This document shows positions 1 to 5,276 of a stretch of 8,852 nt of DNA, in pieces (the stretch's first letter is position 1; each line of letters opens with the position of its first letter). The DNA is from an uncultured Alphaproteobacteria bacterium (GTDB lineage Bacteria > Pseudomonadota > Alphaproteobacteria > RF32 > CAG-239), in the NCBI GenBank assembly GCA_900551585.1, contig URWU01000051.1, positions 1-8,852 of the forward strand. Reading direction: 5' to 3'. Below the pieces are notes generated by a model that saw only the letters and a list, made by a program, of their open reading frames with translations, made no database searches and had not been told where the DNA came from. A program made the translations under genes and the position numbers.

Positions 1-47
1 GAGATGTAGCTCCGTCTCGTGGGCTCGGAGATGTGTATAAGAGACAG
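1..47. other. Residual Nextera (Tn5) i7 adapter
   Basis: This is not genomic. The bases read as the end of the P7 primer, an 8-base index (14 bases in from the left edge is where the fixed adapter begins), the fixed GTCTCGTGGGCTCGG segment, and the 19-bp Tn5 mosaic end at 29-47. The same sequence returns inverted at the right end. Reading frames that begin here give the well-known artefact peptides containing MCIRDR or MYKRQ. Genomic sequence begins at 48. Confidence 0.98.
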
Positions 48-512
48 GTATTTGTGTGTGTATGTTTATTTATTTTCCTTTCATGTCATAAGGAACATAA
101 ACTCCAGACAGAAGCAGGTGAAAGCAGTTTCCCAACTATTTCGATGGAACGATCTTTTACCCCGACATCTTTTGTTATTAACGGATTGGATATTATCATT
201 TATGACAATAGCGACAGTATTAAATACACAGGGGAAACAATTACGGCTGAAGAAGGTATAACCTATTCTACAGAAGGGTTGCTAGAGCATTTCATTATTT
301 GTCCTCGTTTTGTAAGGATAGAAAATGGGGATACAATTTTCTATGTTGAGAGAGAATTGGTGTATAAAGATTACAAAGTCAGGTATAAAACTGAATTTAG
401 CAAGAATCGAATATACAAATGTGCTTTAGATAGGATTGAAAATGAAGAAGCCGCCATTGATGTCGATAAAACGCAAGAAGGCGGTAAAGAAGCTTTCGTC
501 AGAAGGAATTAA
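48..512 (+). CDS. Putative lipoprotein, 5'-truncated, function unknown
   Basis: The frame is open from the adapter junction to the TAA at 510-512, giving about 154 residues. The true start lies beyond the contig; an ATG at 33 is inside the adapter and must be ignored. The first genomic residues (VFVCVCLFIFLSC) look like the hydrophobic core of a signal peptide ending in a lipobox-like FLSC, with the candidate lipidated cysteine encoded at 84-86. Little more than the first few signal-peptide residues should therefore be missing. The mature part is polar and mixed-charge with no further membrane segment, and reads like a small envelope protein with beta-rich stretches (for example the DTIFYVERELVY region). 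It ends in a charged tail. A strong terminator follows 18 nt after the stop. I recognise no family. The neighbours are also small envelope proteins without an SD sequence. Confidence 0.75.
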   Translation, partial: VFVCVCLFIFLSCHKEHKLQTEAGESSFPTISMERSFTPTSFVINGLDIIIYDNSDSIKYTGETITAEEGITYSTEGLLEHFIICPRFVRIENGDTIFYVERELVYKDYKVRYKTEFSKNRIYKCALDRIENEEAAIDVDKTQEGGKEAFVRRN

Positions 513-530
513 AAAAACAGGTTAACCAAC

Positions 531-571
531 AAAAAAGAGTGTTGAAGACAAAATCTTCAACACTCTTTTTT
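531..571 (+). terminator. Intrinsic terminator, perfect 18-bp stem (module copy 1)
   Basis: The arms 531-548 and 554-571 pair without a mismatch around a 5-nt CAAAA loop. The right arm ends in six T, and the left arm begins with six A, so it could work in both directions. It ends the truncated lipoprotein gene. The core is repeated with its loop flipped at 1283-1309. Confidence 0.93.
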
Positions 572-602
572 GTGCTCCGCCGTTGTCATAAAAATATCAT
601 AT

Positions 603-639
603 TTTTTGTCTAGCTACAGTATCCATAATATGTTATAAT
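603..639 (+). promoter_or_regulatory. Candidate extended -10 promoter, copy 1
   Basis: TGTTATAAT at 631-639 is an extended -10 (TG, one base, TATAAT). No good -35 lies 17 nt upstream; the conserved TTGTCT at 606-611 is 22 nt away, too far for an ordinary sigma70 -35. The start of transcription would fall about 646, at the foot of the leader hairpin. The same arrangement recurs at 1345-1381, which supports it being functional. Confidence 0.55.
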
Positions 640-648
640 TAAGTTCTT

Positions 649-714
649 AAAGCTCTTATTCTGTTTGTTATTATATTTGGTTATCCCATTCATAATACTG
701 CTGATAAGAGCTTT
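649..714 (+). promoter_or_regulatory. Structured 5' leader hairpin, copy 1 (possible attenuator or small RNA)
   Basis: AAAGCTCTTAT at 649-659 pairs perfectly with ATAAGAGCTTT at 704-714, closing a 44-nt loop, and is followed by CTTTTATT. The hairpin would begin a few bases after the predicted transcription start. The T-rich tail means it could act as a weak terminator (attenuator) or as the 3' end of a small RNA of roughly 75 nt. The copy at 1390-1459 keeps the left arm and the pairing although its right arm differs. Confidence 0.5.
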
Positions 715-757
715 CTTTTATTGAACTAACTTATTGTCGAACATAAAAAATTTCATT

Positions 758-1144
758 ATGGAAACGTTCATTATCATATTCTGTATTTTGCTGGGACTTT
801 TTATTCTTCTTTTGTTAGTGGCTGGCTGCTATTGGCTTTATATGAATATTGTCATGCTTTTCGATCCCAATTGCCGAAAGCTGAAAGAAGGAAGAATATC
901 TAAAATTGTGTCTGTCCGGACACCATTCAAAGGCTTGAGCGAGGAACAAATTCTCGAAAGGATTTTGGAAAAAGGAACGGATATAAAAGTAACGATTCGT
1001 CTTCAAAACGGCCAAACTCTGCGAGGCGGTTTAAACCATCTGGATTTGAAGAGAGGAGACAATCTTCGTTACACGCTTAAGAGAAACTTTAACGGCGGCC
1101 CTGAAAAATACACAAATGAGATATATTTGTGGCGGGTGGAGTAG
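758..1144 (+). CDS. Single-pass membrane protein with small C-terminal domain, unknown function
   Basis: The product is 128 aa. I start it at ATG 758 rather than at an in-frame TTG at 734, because the ATG puts the hydrophobic segment right at the N-terminus; neither start has an SD sequence. Residues about 4-30 form one transmembrane helix (FIIIFCILLGLFILLLL and on). After it comes a basic stretch (RKLKEGR), an amphipathic helix around GLSEEQILERILEKG, and a probable small beta-barrel (IKVTIRLQNGQTLRGG, then KRGDNLRYTLKR). The layout recalls small membrane-anchored OB- or SH3-like proteins, but no family is recognised. It ends 30 nt before the 31-aa peptide gene, with no terminator between them, so the two are probably cotranscribed from the promoter near 634. 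Confidence 0.75.
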   Translation: METFIIIFCILLGLFILLLLVAGCYWLYMNIVMLFDPNCRKLKEGRISKIVSVRTPFKGLSEEQILERILEKGTDIKVTIRLQNGQTLRGGLNHLDLKRGDNLRYTLKRNFNGGPEKYTNEIYLWRVE

Positions 1145-1174
1145 CTGCCGAGTATTAACATTAAAACAAAGATT

Positions 1175-1270
1175 ATGAAAGAGGCATTAAAAGACATTTT
1201 ACACGGCGCTTTTATCGGGTTAGCCCTCCTCGCCGTTTTATTTGCGTTGCTTCTTTACCTGACATGGTAA
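1175..1270 (+). CDS. 31-residue single-helix membrane peptide
   Basis: ATG at 1175, TAA at 1268-1270, 31 codons. The peptide starts MKEALKDILHGAF, an amphipathic charged head, continues into a hydrophobic helix rich in Leu and Ala (about residues 12-29), and ends in Tyr-Leu-Thr-Trp. It could span the membrane once. It lies 30 nt after the 128-aa membrane protein gene and ends 8 nt before the stem of a strong terminator, exactly where the last gene of an operon should be. The upstream AACAAAGATT has no SD sequence, as for its neighbours. It may be a partner subunit of the preceding membrane protein, or a small hydrophobic toxin-like peptide; no family is recognised. Such short genes are usually missed by gene finders. 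Confidence 0.6.
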   Translation: MKEALKDILHGAFIGLALLAVLFALLLYLTW

Positions 1271-1278
1271 TTCATAGA

Positions 1279-1315
1279 GAAGAGTGTTGAAGATTTTGTC
1301 TTCAACACTTTTTTT
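1279..1315 (+). terminator. Intrinsic terminator with inverted loop (module copy 2)
   Basis: The stem 1279-1293 with 1299-1313 includes one G-U pair, has the loop TTTTG, and runs into seven T. It ends the two-gene unit 758-1270. Bases 1283-1309 are the exact reverse complement of 538-564. Confidence 0.92.
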
Positions 1316-1344
1316 GTGCCATAACTGTAACAAAAGTATCACAA

Positions 1345-1381
1345 TTTTTGTCTAGACGGTACCAGTGATAAATGTTATATT
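1345..1381 (+). promoter_or_regulatory. Candidate extended -10 promoter, copy 2
   Basis: TGTTATATT at 1373-1381 is an extended -10. The conserved TTGTCT at 1348-1353 is again 22 nt upstream, as in copy 1. Expected transcription start is near 1388, just before the leader hairpin. Confidence 0.52.
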
Positions 1382-1389
1382 GAAGTTCT

Positions 1390-1459
1390 AAAAGCTCTTA
1401 TTCTGTTTGTTATTATTTTTGGTTAATCCACTCATAATTACGGCAGAATCAGAGCTTTT
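1390..1459 (+). promoter_or_regulatory. Structured 5' leader hairpin, copy 2
   Basis: AAAAGCTCT (1390-1398) pairs with AGAGCTTTT (1451-1459). After one T-C mismatch the helix continues as ATTCTG (1400-1405) with CAGAAT (1444-1449), so the stem is longer than in copy 1. A T-rich tail (CTTATTTT) follows. It could act as an attenuator or small RNA terminator in the leader of the 1509 gene. Confidence 0.5.
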
Positions 1460-1508
1460 TCTTATTTTGAAACAGTTAATTCAAATATAAATTTTAATTC
1501 CAATCATC

Positions 1509-1922
1509 ATGAAAAAGTTTATTACATTTGTCGTTTTATTCGTGTGTGTATTATGTGCAAATGCACAAGTAAAAAATTATCGTTCAGTTGTGCCGGTTCT
1601 TTGCGAGGGTAAAATTATGTTTTCTCTTTGCGAGGTACAAATATCTGAAAACAAAGCCTCGATTTATATTGACGAGAAGTTAGTCAAAGAGCAAACAGGA
1701 ACATTTGATACAGAGATAAAATATACTGCAGCTCAAACTAAAAACAATGAGTTTGAACTGGCGACTTTCTCCTCTGCAGAAAATGCAATGTCATTTCAAT
1801 TGCTTTCCGGGAAAAAAGTTGCAGAAGTGCAGTATATGTGTCTCAACACTAATCCGGTTTCTACAAGAATAGAAGATGAATATCTTGAAAAAGTTATGAA
1901 AACCAAAGATATCTTCTTCTAG
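1509..1922 (+). CDS. Small secreted protein, unknown function
   Basis: The product is 137 aa. The N-terminus is a classical signal peptide: MKK, a hydrophobic core (FITFVVLFVCVLC), then ANAQ, with cleavage most likely after ANA. The mature protein is about 118 residues, mixed polar and charged, with no second membrane segment and four cysteines near VLCEGK, SLCEV and YMCLN (one further cysteine pair lies in the signal peptide). Alternating beta-like stretches dominate (KASIYIDEKLV, EIKYTAA). I recognise no family. The start at 1509 is fixed by the signal peptide; upstream TTCCAATCATC shows no SD sequence. It has its own promoter and hairpin leader in module copy 2 and ends at a terminator shared with the convergent flavodiiron gene. 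Confidence 0.8.
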   Translation: MKKFITFVVLFVCVLCANAQVKNYRSVVPVLCEGKIMFSLCEVQISENKASIYIDEKLVKEQTGTFDTEIKYTAAQTKNNEFELATFSSAENAMSFQLLSGKKVAEVQYMCLNTNPVSTRIEDEYLEKVMKTKDIFF

Positions 1923-1936
1923 AACGATAAACGACT

Positions 1937-1973
1937 AAAAAAAGAGTGGCGGATTTTCCGTCACTCTTTTTTT
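1937..1973. terminator. Bidirectional terminator
   Basis: GAGTG (1944-1948) pairs with CACTC (1962-1966), the helix continues through a G-T pair and CGG/CCG, and the loop is ATTTT. Seven A precede and seven T follow, so it serves both the 1509 gene and the convergent flavodiiron gene. Confidence 0.93.
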
Positions 1974-1987
1974 GCGTAAAATGTTAC

Positions 1988-3169
1988 TTATTCTGCAATC
2001 ATCTGTCGGACGCGTTCTTTGATTTTTTCAACTGCGTCGCATTTCGGCGTATATTTCTCCTCAAAAGGCTCGGTTGTTTCCCAGCCCAAAGATTCAAATA
2101 CTTCCTGAATTTTTTTGGTAATTCCCGGTTTCCAGCCATAAGAACCAAAAGCAAAACCTTTCTTATTCTTCGGCGCCAAGCCTTTCATATAAGTTACAAA
2201 GCCGGCAACCCGCGGGAAAAGCTCGTTATTCAAAGTCGGCGAGCCGATGCAGATATATTTGGCGTCTAAGAAATCGACCATTACCTCGGAAACATTTTTA
2301 ATGCTCAGGCAATGTTTGACAACCGGGATTCCTGCATCTTGGAAAACAGACATAACAGCTTCGGCCAGAGTGGCGGTGGCTCCCCACATTGTATCATAAA
2401 CAACAACGGCTTTGCCCTCATTGGTGCCGCTTGCCCATTTGGCATATAAACCCAAAATGGTATTGACCTCTTTTTCACCTGACCAAATGCAGCCGTGCGA
2501 CGGCGCAATCATTTCAATCTCGAGGCCTAAATCTCCGGCGGTATTCAAAGCTTTTTCTGCCTGAGCGCCATAAGGGAACAGGATATTGGCATAATAGCTC
2601 TGGGCTTCCCGCAGGACGATATCCCAAGGAGCATCTTTAACCAGCAAAGCATCGCAGGCATAATGCTGGCCAAAACCGTCATTTGACAACAACAATTTGT
2701 CTTCCTTGACATAAGTCATCATCGAATCGGGCCAATGCAGCATCGGCGTTGTCACAAATTCCAGAGTGCGTTTGCCGATATTCAGCGTGTCACCGGTTTT
2801 GACGATGATATATTCCCAGCCCTCGGTGTCAAAATGGTCTTCCAGAGCGCGTTTACCCATCAGATTGGTGACAATTTTGGCCTGAGGCGCCAATTTCATA
2901 ATCTCGGGAATATTACCGGAGTGGTCCATTTCAACATGGTTGACAACCACATATTCCAGCTGGGAAAAATCTATCAAGCTTTTGATTCGGCAAATGTTTT
3001 CATCCGACATATAATGTTTGACGCCGTCAACCAAAGTGATTTTGTCGTCCATCAGCAGATAAGAGTTATAAGTCGAGCCGTGCGGCGTGCTGTAACCGTG
3101 GAATTCTGTCAGATTCCAATCCTTAACACCTACCCACCAAACGTCTTTTTTAATTTCAACAGCTTTCAT
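1988..3169 (-). CDS. fprA: Class A flavodiiron protein (O2/NO reductase)
   Basis: The product is 393 aa, normal for the two-domain class. Flavodiiron proteins are cytoplasmic enzymes that reduce O2 to water and/or NO to N2O with electrons usually supplied by rubredoxin. Residues about 1-245 are the metallo-beta-lactamase-like diiron domain, with H78-x-E80-x-D82-H83, H145, D164 and H225 (in SHGC) as the expected iron ligands. Residues about 252-393 are a flavodoxin domain with the FMN-binding loop YDTMWGAT, a GSPTLNNELFP loop and a GSYGWKPG loop. No rubredoxin or flavin reductase domain is fused on. The start is set by AGGAGA just before the ATG. The gene diverges from the perR-like gene and shares its promoter region, and a rubrerythrin lies beyond, so an oxygen-defence role is likely; sequence alone does not settle O2 versus NO preference. 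Confidence 0.96.
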   Translation of the reverse strand: MKAVEIKKDVWWVGVKDWNLTEFHGYSTPHGSTYNSYLLMDDKITLVDGVKHYMSDENICRIKSLIDFSQLEYVVVNHVEMDHSGNIPEIMKLAPQAKIVTNLMGKRALEDHFDTEGWEYIIVKTGDTLNIGKRTLEFVTTPMLHWPDSMMTYVKEDKLLLSNDGFGQHYACDALLVKDAPWDIVLREAQSYYANILFPYGAQAEKALNTAGDLGLEIEMIAPSHGCIWSGEKEVNTILGLYAKWASGTNEGKAVVVYDTMWGATATLAEAVMSVFQDAGIPVVKHCLSIKNVSEVMVDFLDAKYICIGSPTLNNELFPRVAGFVTYMKGLAPKNKKGFAFGSYGWKPGITKKIQEVFESLGWETTEPFEEKYTPKCDAVEKIKERVRQMIAE

Positions 3170-3215
3170 GCTTTTTCTCCTGTTAGAATAGCTAAATCGT
3201 TTTTATCTGATATAA

Positions 3216-3244
3216 TCAATAATCTCTAAAATGGTAGTTGACAA
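3216..3244 (-). promoter_or_regulatory. Promoter of the flavodiiron gene
   Basis: On the minus strand, TTGTCA (3239-3244) and TATTGA (3216-3221) are separated by 17 nt. The -35 overlaps that of the divergent perR promoter by five bases, since both use the self-complementary TTGACAA core, so polymerase should occupy only one at a time. Confidence 0.5.
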
Positions 3245-3264
3245 GCAATAATTATTGCTATAAA
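3238..3264 (+). promoter_or_regulatory. Promoter of the perR-rbr operon
   Basis: TTGACA at 3238-3243 is a consensus -35. TATAAA at 3259-3264 is the best -10 but leaves a short 15-nt spacer; TAAACA at 3261 would give 17. The spacer is filled by a perfect palindrome, as expected of a repressed promoter. Confidence 0.55.
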
Positions 3265-3281
3265 CAATAATAGTAATTGTT
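3244..3281. promoter_or_regulatory. Candidate PerR operators
   Basis: AGCAATAATTATTGCT at 3244-3259 is a perfect 16-bp palindrome sitting between the -35 and -10 of the perR promoter. Its ATAATTATT centre matches the core of the known PerR box (TTATAATTATTATAA). A second, imperfect inverted repeat follows at 3263-3281 (AACAAT, seven bases, ATTGTT). The position and AT-rich symmetry fit a Fur-family repressor acting on its own promoter, and perhaps on fprA. Confidence 0.55.
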
Positions 3282-3302
3282 ATCAGTTTTGCAGGAAGTG
3301 CA

Positions 3303-3692
3303 ATGAAATACTCAAAACAAAGAGAATTAGTCCTTAAGACGCTGCAAAAAAATGTTGTTCATCCGACTGCAGAATATCTCTACGATATTATGAGAAAAGA
3401 ATTGCCGACCATCAGCCTGGCCACAGTTTACCGCAACTTAAACCAGCTGGCTGAAAGTGGAATGATAAGGAGAATAGACGGTTTGGACGGCCGCGTGCAT
3501 TTTGACCACAACCTCAACTCTCATTATCATTTTATTTGCACAAAATGTAATAAGGTATATGATGTACCTTATGATGTTGCTCCGGATTTGGCGGACAGTG
3601 TGACGCAAAAAACCGGATTAATCGTTGAAAATTATGACATTTCTTTTAAGGGAATCTGCCCGGAATGCCATAAAAAGACTAACTATAACTAA
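3303..3692 (+). CDS. perR: PerR-like peroxide-sensing Fur-family repressor
   Basis: The product is 129 aa, slightly shorter at the N-terminus than Bacillus PerR. An N-terminal winged helix (residues 1-60, with the recognition region TISLATVYRNLNQLAESG) is followed by the dimerisation and metal domain. By alignment with Bacillus PerR, the regulatory metal ligands H37, D85, H91, H93 and D104 are all present here as H20, D68, H74, H76 and D87. The aspartate at the last position is the PerR-type residue, where Fur usually has glutamate. Two CxxC pairs, C79/C82 and C119/C122, form the structural zinc site. AGGAAG lies 4 nt before the ATG. The rubrerythrin gene follows after 21 nt. The likely role is peroxide-responsive repression of itself, rbr and possibly fprA; Fur or Zur function is less likely from the ligands. 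Confidence 0.88.
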   Translation: MKYSKQRELVLKTLQKNVVHPTAEYLYDIMRKELPTISLATVYRNLNQLAESGMIRRIDGLDGRVHFDHNLNSHYHFICTKCNKVYDVPYDVAPDLADSVTQKTGLIVENYDISFKGICPECHKKTNYN

Positions 3693-3713
3693 CTTTAATT
3701 TGGAGATAATATA

Positions 3714-4256
3714 ATGGAATTAAAAGGCTCTAAAACCGAGAAAAACTTAATGGATGCATTTGCCGGCGAATCTATGGCTCGCAACAAATATACCTATTAT
3801 GCTTCTAAAGCCAAAAAAGAAGGCTACAACATCATTGCCGAGAAGTTTGAACAAACTGCCAATAATGAAAAAGAACACGCAAAATTGTGGTTCAAACTGC
3901 TGCACAATAACGAAGTTCCCGATACTATCACCAATTTGAAAGACGCTGCTGCCGGCGAAAACTATGAGTGGACCGATATGTATGCCCGCATGGCTAAAGA
4001 AGCTGAAGAAGAAGGCTTTACAAAAATTGCTTATCTGTTCAAAGCCGTTGCTGCTATTGAAAAAGGCCATGATGAACGCTATCAGGCTTTGTTGGAATCT
4101 CTGGTTGAAGGCAAAATCTTTGAGCGCCCGACTAAAGTTATTTGGGAATGCGGCAACTGCGGCCACCGTGTAGAATCTCCGAAAGCTCCGGCTAAATGCC
4201 CGGTTTGCGATCACCCGCAAGCTTACTTCTTCCAGCTGCAGGAAGTTGAATTTTAG
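3714..4256 (+). CDS. rbr: Rubrerythrin (peroxidase)
   Basis: The product is 180 aa, usual for rubrerythrin. Rubrerythrins are cytoplasmic non-haem iron peroxidases that reduce H2O2 with electrons from rubredoxin or NAD(P)H-linked partners. The ferritin-like four-helix domain (about 1-138) carries the expected diiron residues E19, E52-x-x-H55, E82-x-x-E85 and E116-x-x-H119. The C-terminal rubredoxin domain has its Fe(SCys)4 set at C146/C149 (CGNC) and C162/C165 (CPVC). GGAG lies 8 nt before the ATG. It is the second gene of the perR operon, 21 nt behind perR with no terminator between, and is followed by a strong terminator. Peroxide relief of PerR repression would be expected to induce it. 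Confidence 0.97.
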   Translation: MELKGSKTEKNLMDAFAGESMARNKYTYYASKAKKEGYNIIAEKFEQTANNEKEHAKLWFKLLHNNEVPDTITNLKDAAAGENYEWTDMYARMAKEAEEEGFTKIAYLFKAVAAIEKGHDERYQALLESLVEGKIFERPTKVIWECGNCGHRVESPKAPAKCPVCDHPQAYFFQLQEVEF

Positions 4257-4317
4257 TCGATAACGGCAGACGGCGGAAAGTTTAACGACTTTTCTGCCTC
4301 CGATATCAACGCAAACT

Positions 4318-4351
4318 AAAAGGCCTTGGTTTTATTTTACCAAGGCCTTTT
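4318..4351. terminator. Bidirectional terminator after rubrerythrin
   Basis: AAAAGGCCTTGG (4318-4329) pairs perfectly with CCAAGGCCTTTT (4340-4351) around a 10-nt loop. It separates rbr from the convergent membrane protein gene, whose stop lies 10 nt further on. Confidence 0.93.
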
Positions 4352-4361
4352 GTGTTATTGT

Positions 4362-5141
4362 TTAGTACCAATATTCATTCAGATAATTGCGATGATTCAA
4401 TTCTTTGCAAATTATCCGCAAATGGAAACCGATTAACTCCTCCCCTTTTATCAGCGGATAAGTATAATTTTCATTTGCGCTGTATTTTGCGTAATCATCA
4501 TAGTTTTTATCCGAAAGGCTGCGGTATTTCAAAAGCAAATCATGAAGTTGTACATTCGGCATCTTTTTGAGAGCAAGTTCCTCTTTGCGGAAAATTTGCT
4601 GACGTTCTGCCCCTAAAGTTTTGCCCAACTGTCTTTCTTTCATCTCGCGCATAAACGGAACAAGAGCAAAAGCAAGTATCAAAAAGATTATCAGGAACAC
4701 AGCGATTGCAAGCATGTGCGAAAAATTGATTATGCGTTCACTATGACCGGCATTAATAAAAGCTATCACCATTGCTACGGCTAAACATAACAAAAGCAGC
4801 AGATTTGCTTTTACGGTTCCGCAAATAATCATAAAATACTTTTTCTCAAAATGCTTTTTTTCCAGATAATGCAAAATCAGGCTGGCAGCAATAATCGAGA
4901 CATAGATAATTACCGTCGGGCAGATTGTCTCTATTAGCAAATCTGTGTGGTTGAAGGCAAGATAAGCAACATTGAGCGGCATCAGAATTGCGGCCAACAA
5001 AGTAAGAATGTCACTTTTTGTCATTTCTGCAAATTCAAAATTCACAGCTTTCAGCTCAATAAACCTCCAGATAACAATCACCAATATGATTGGCATAATG
5101 ACGACGCTGAATACGTTAAAAAACAAATCAAGATTATTCAT
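4362..5141 (-). CDS. Five-helix integral membrane protein, unknown function
   Basis: The product is 259 aa. Five hydrophobic segments are visible at about residues 7-27, 45-65, 70-93, 103-128 and 142-164, followed by a roughly 95-residue soluble C-terminal part that starts with a basic, charged stretch (MREMKERQLGKTLGAERQQ) and contains a predicted helix through KEELALKKMP. A lysine-rich loop (EKKHFEKK) lies between helices 3 and 4; by the positive-inside rule this loop should be cytoplasmic. There is no catalytic motif, transporter signature or known family I can name. The ATG at 5141 lacks an SD sequence (upstream is AATCCTTAAAATTATACAAA), like the genes of the left part. A TATAAA-like -10 lies about 40 nt upstream. 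It appears to be a single-gene unit between two terminators. Confidence 0.8.
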   Translation of the reverse strand: MNNLDLFFNVFSVVIMPIILVIVIWRFIELKAVNFEFAEMTKSDILTLLAAILMPLNVAYLAFNHTDLLIETICPTVIIYVSIIAASLILHYLEKKHFEKKYFMIICGTVKANLLLLLCLAVAMVIAFINAGHSERIINFSHMLAIAVFLIIFLILAFALVPFMREMKERQLGKTLGAERQQIFRKEELALKKMPNVQLHDLLLKYRSLSDKNYDDYAKYSANENYTYPLIKGEELIGFHLRIICKELNHRNYLNEYWY

Positions 5142-5226
5142 TTTGTATAATTTTAAGGATTAATAATTCTTTATTTTATAATGTTCTGGTTTCAAACATA
5201 CTTCATTTTCGCTCTTATGTCTAGAC

Positions 5227-5257
5227 AAAAAAATCCCCTCACGATGACGCAAGGGGA
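5227..5257 (-). terminator. Terminator of the 503-aa orphan gene
   Basis: Read on the minus strand, AGGGGA-type pairing (5234-5239 with 5252-5257) plus an inner CG/CG pair closes on a 4-nt ATGA/TCAT loop, followed by seven T. It is 20 nt after the stop codon. The T run leads directly into GTCTAGAC. Confidence 0.85.
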
Positions 5258-5276
5258 AAATTTTGTTATTGCCGGA

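Larger units (their letters stand above)
536..720 (+). repeat. Duplicated terminator-promoter-leader module, copy 1
   Basis: This stretch aligns along its length with 1281-1466. Shared landmarks, in the same order and at nearly the same spacing, are the GTGTTGAAGA hairpin, the TTTTTGTCTA element (603-612), the extended -10 TGTTATA, then AAGTTCT and the block AAAGCTCTTATTCTG followed by TTTGTTATTAT. A TTTGGTTA..CC..TCATAAT segment and a second arm containing AGAGCTTT complete it. Conservation is best from about 634 to 698. The two copies lead into unrelated proteins, so the duplicated thing is the regulatory segment. Confidence 0.8.
1281..1466 (+). repeat. Duplicated terminator-promoter-leader module, copy 2
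   Basis: This is the second copy of the segment at 536-720 (landmarks are given there). Differences are mostly single bases and one- to two-base indels between the terminator and the -10. The block from 1384 (AAGTTCTAAAAGCTCTTA) to about 1438 is nearly identical to copy 1. It leads into the secreted protein gene at 1509. Confidence 0.8.

Noticed and set aside
19..261. Reading frames starting in the first 35 bases (80 aa, and the MYKRQ start of the lipoprotein)
   Set aside because: Their start codons lie in adapter sequence. The 80-aa frame overlaps the lipoprotein in another frame; the lipoprotein is real only from 48 on.
734..757. Upstream TTG start for the 128-aa membrane protein
   Set aside because: It adds eight polar residues before the membrane helix and has no SD sequence; ATG 758 is simpler.
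2735..3229. 164-aa plus-strand open frame opposite the flavodiiron gene, and similar frames opposite rbr (3747-4220), the 503-aa gene (5523-5819, 6024-6428) and the 7446 gene (7404-7892)
   Set aside because: They are antisense shadows of genes with recognised domains or signal peptides, and have no SD sequence or promoter of their own.
4262..4303. Imperfect hairpin (GGCAG...CTGCC with AAAGT/ACTTT) between rbr and its terminator
   Set aside because: The outer pairing is interrupted and no T run follows; I see no reason to call it more than 3' untranslated sequence.
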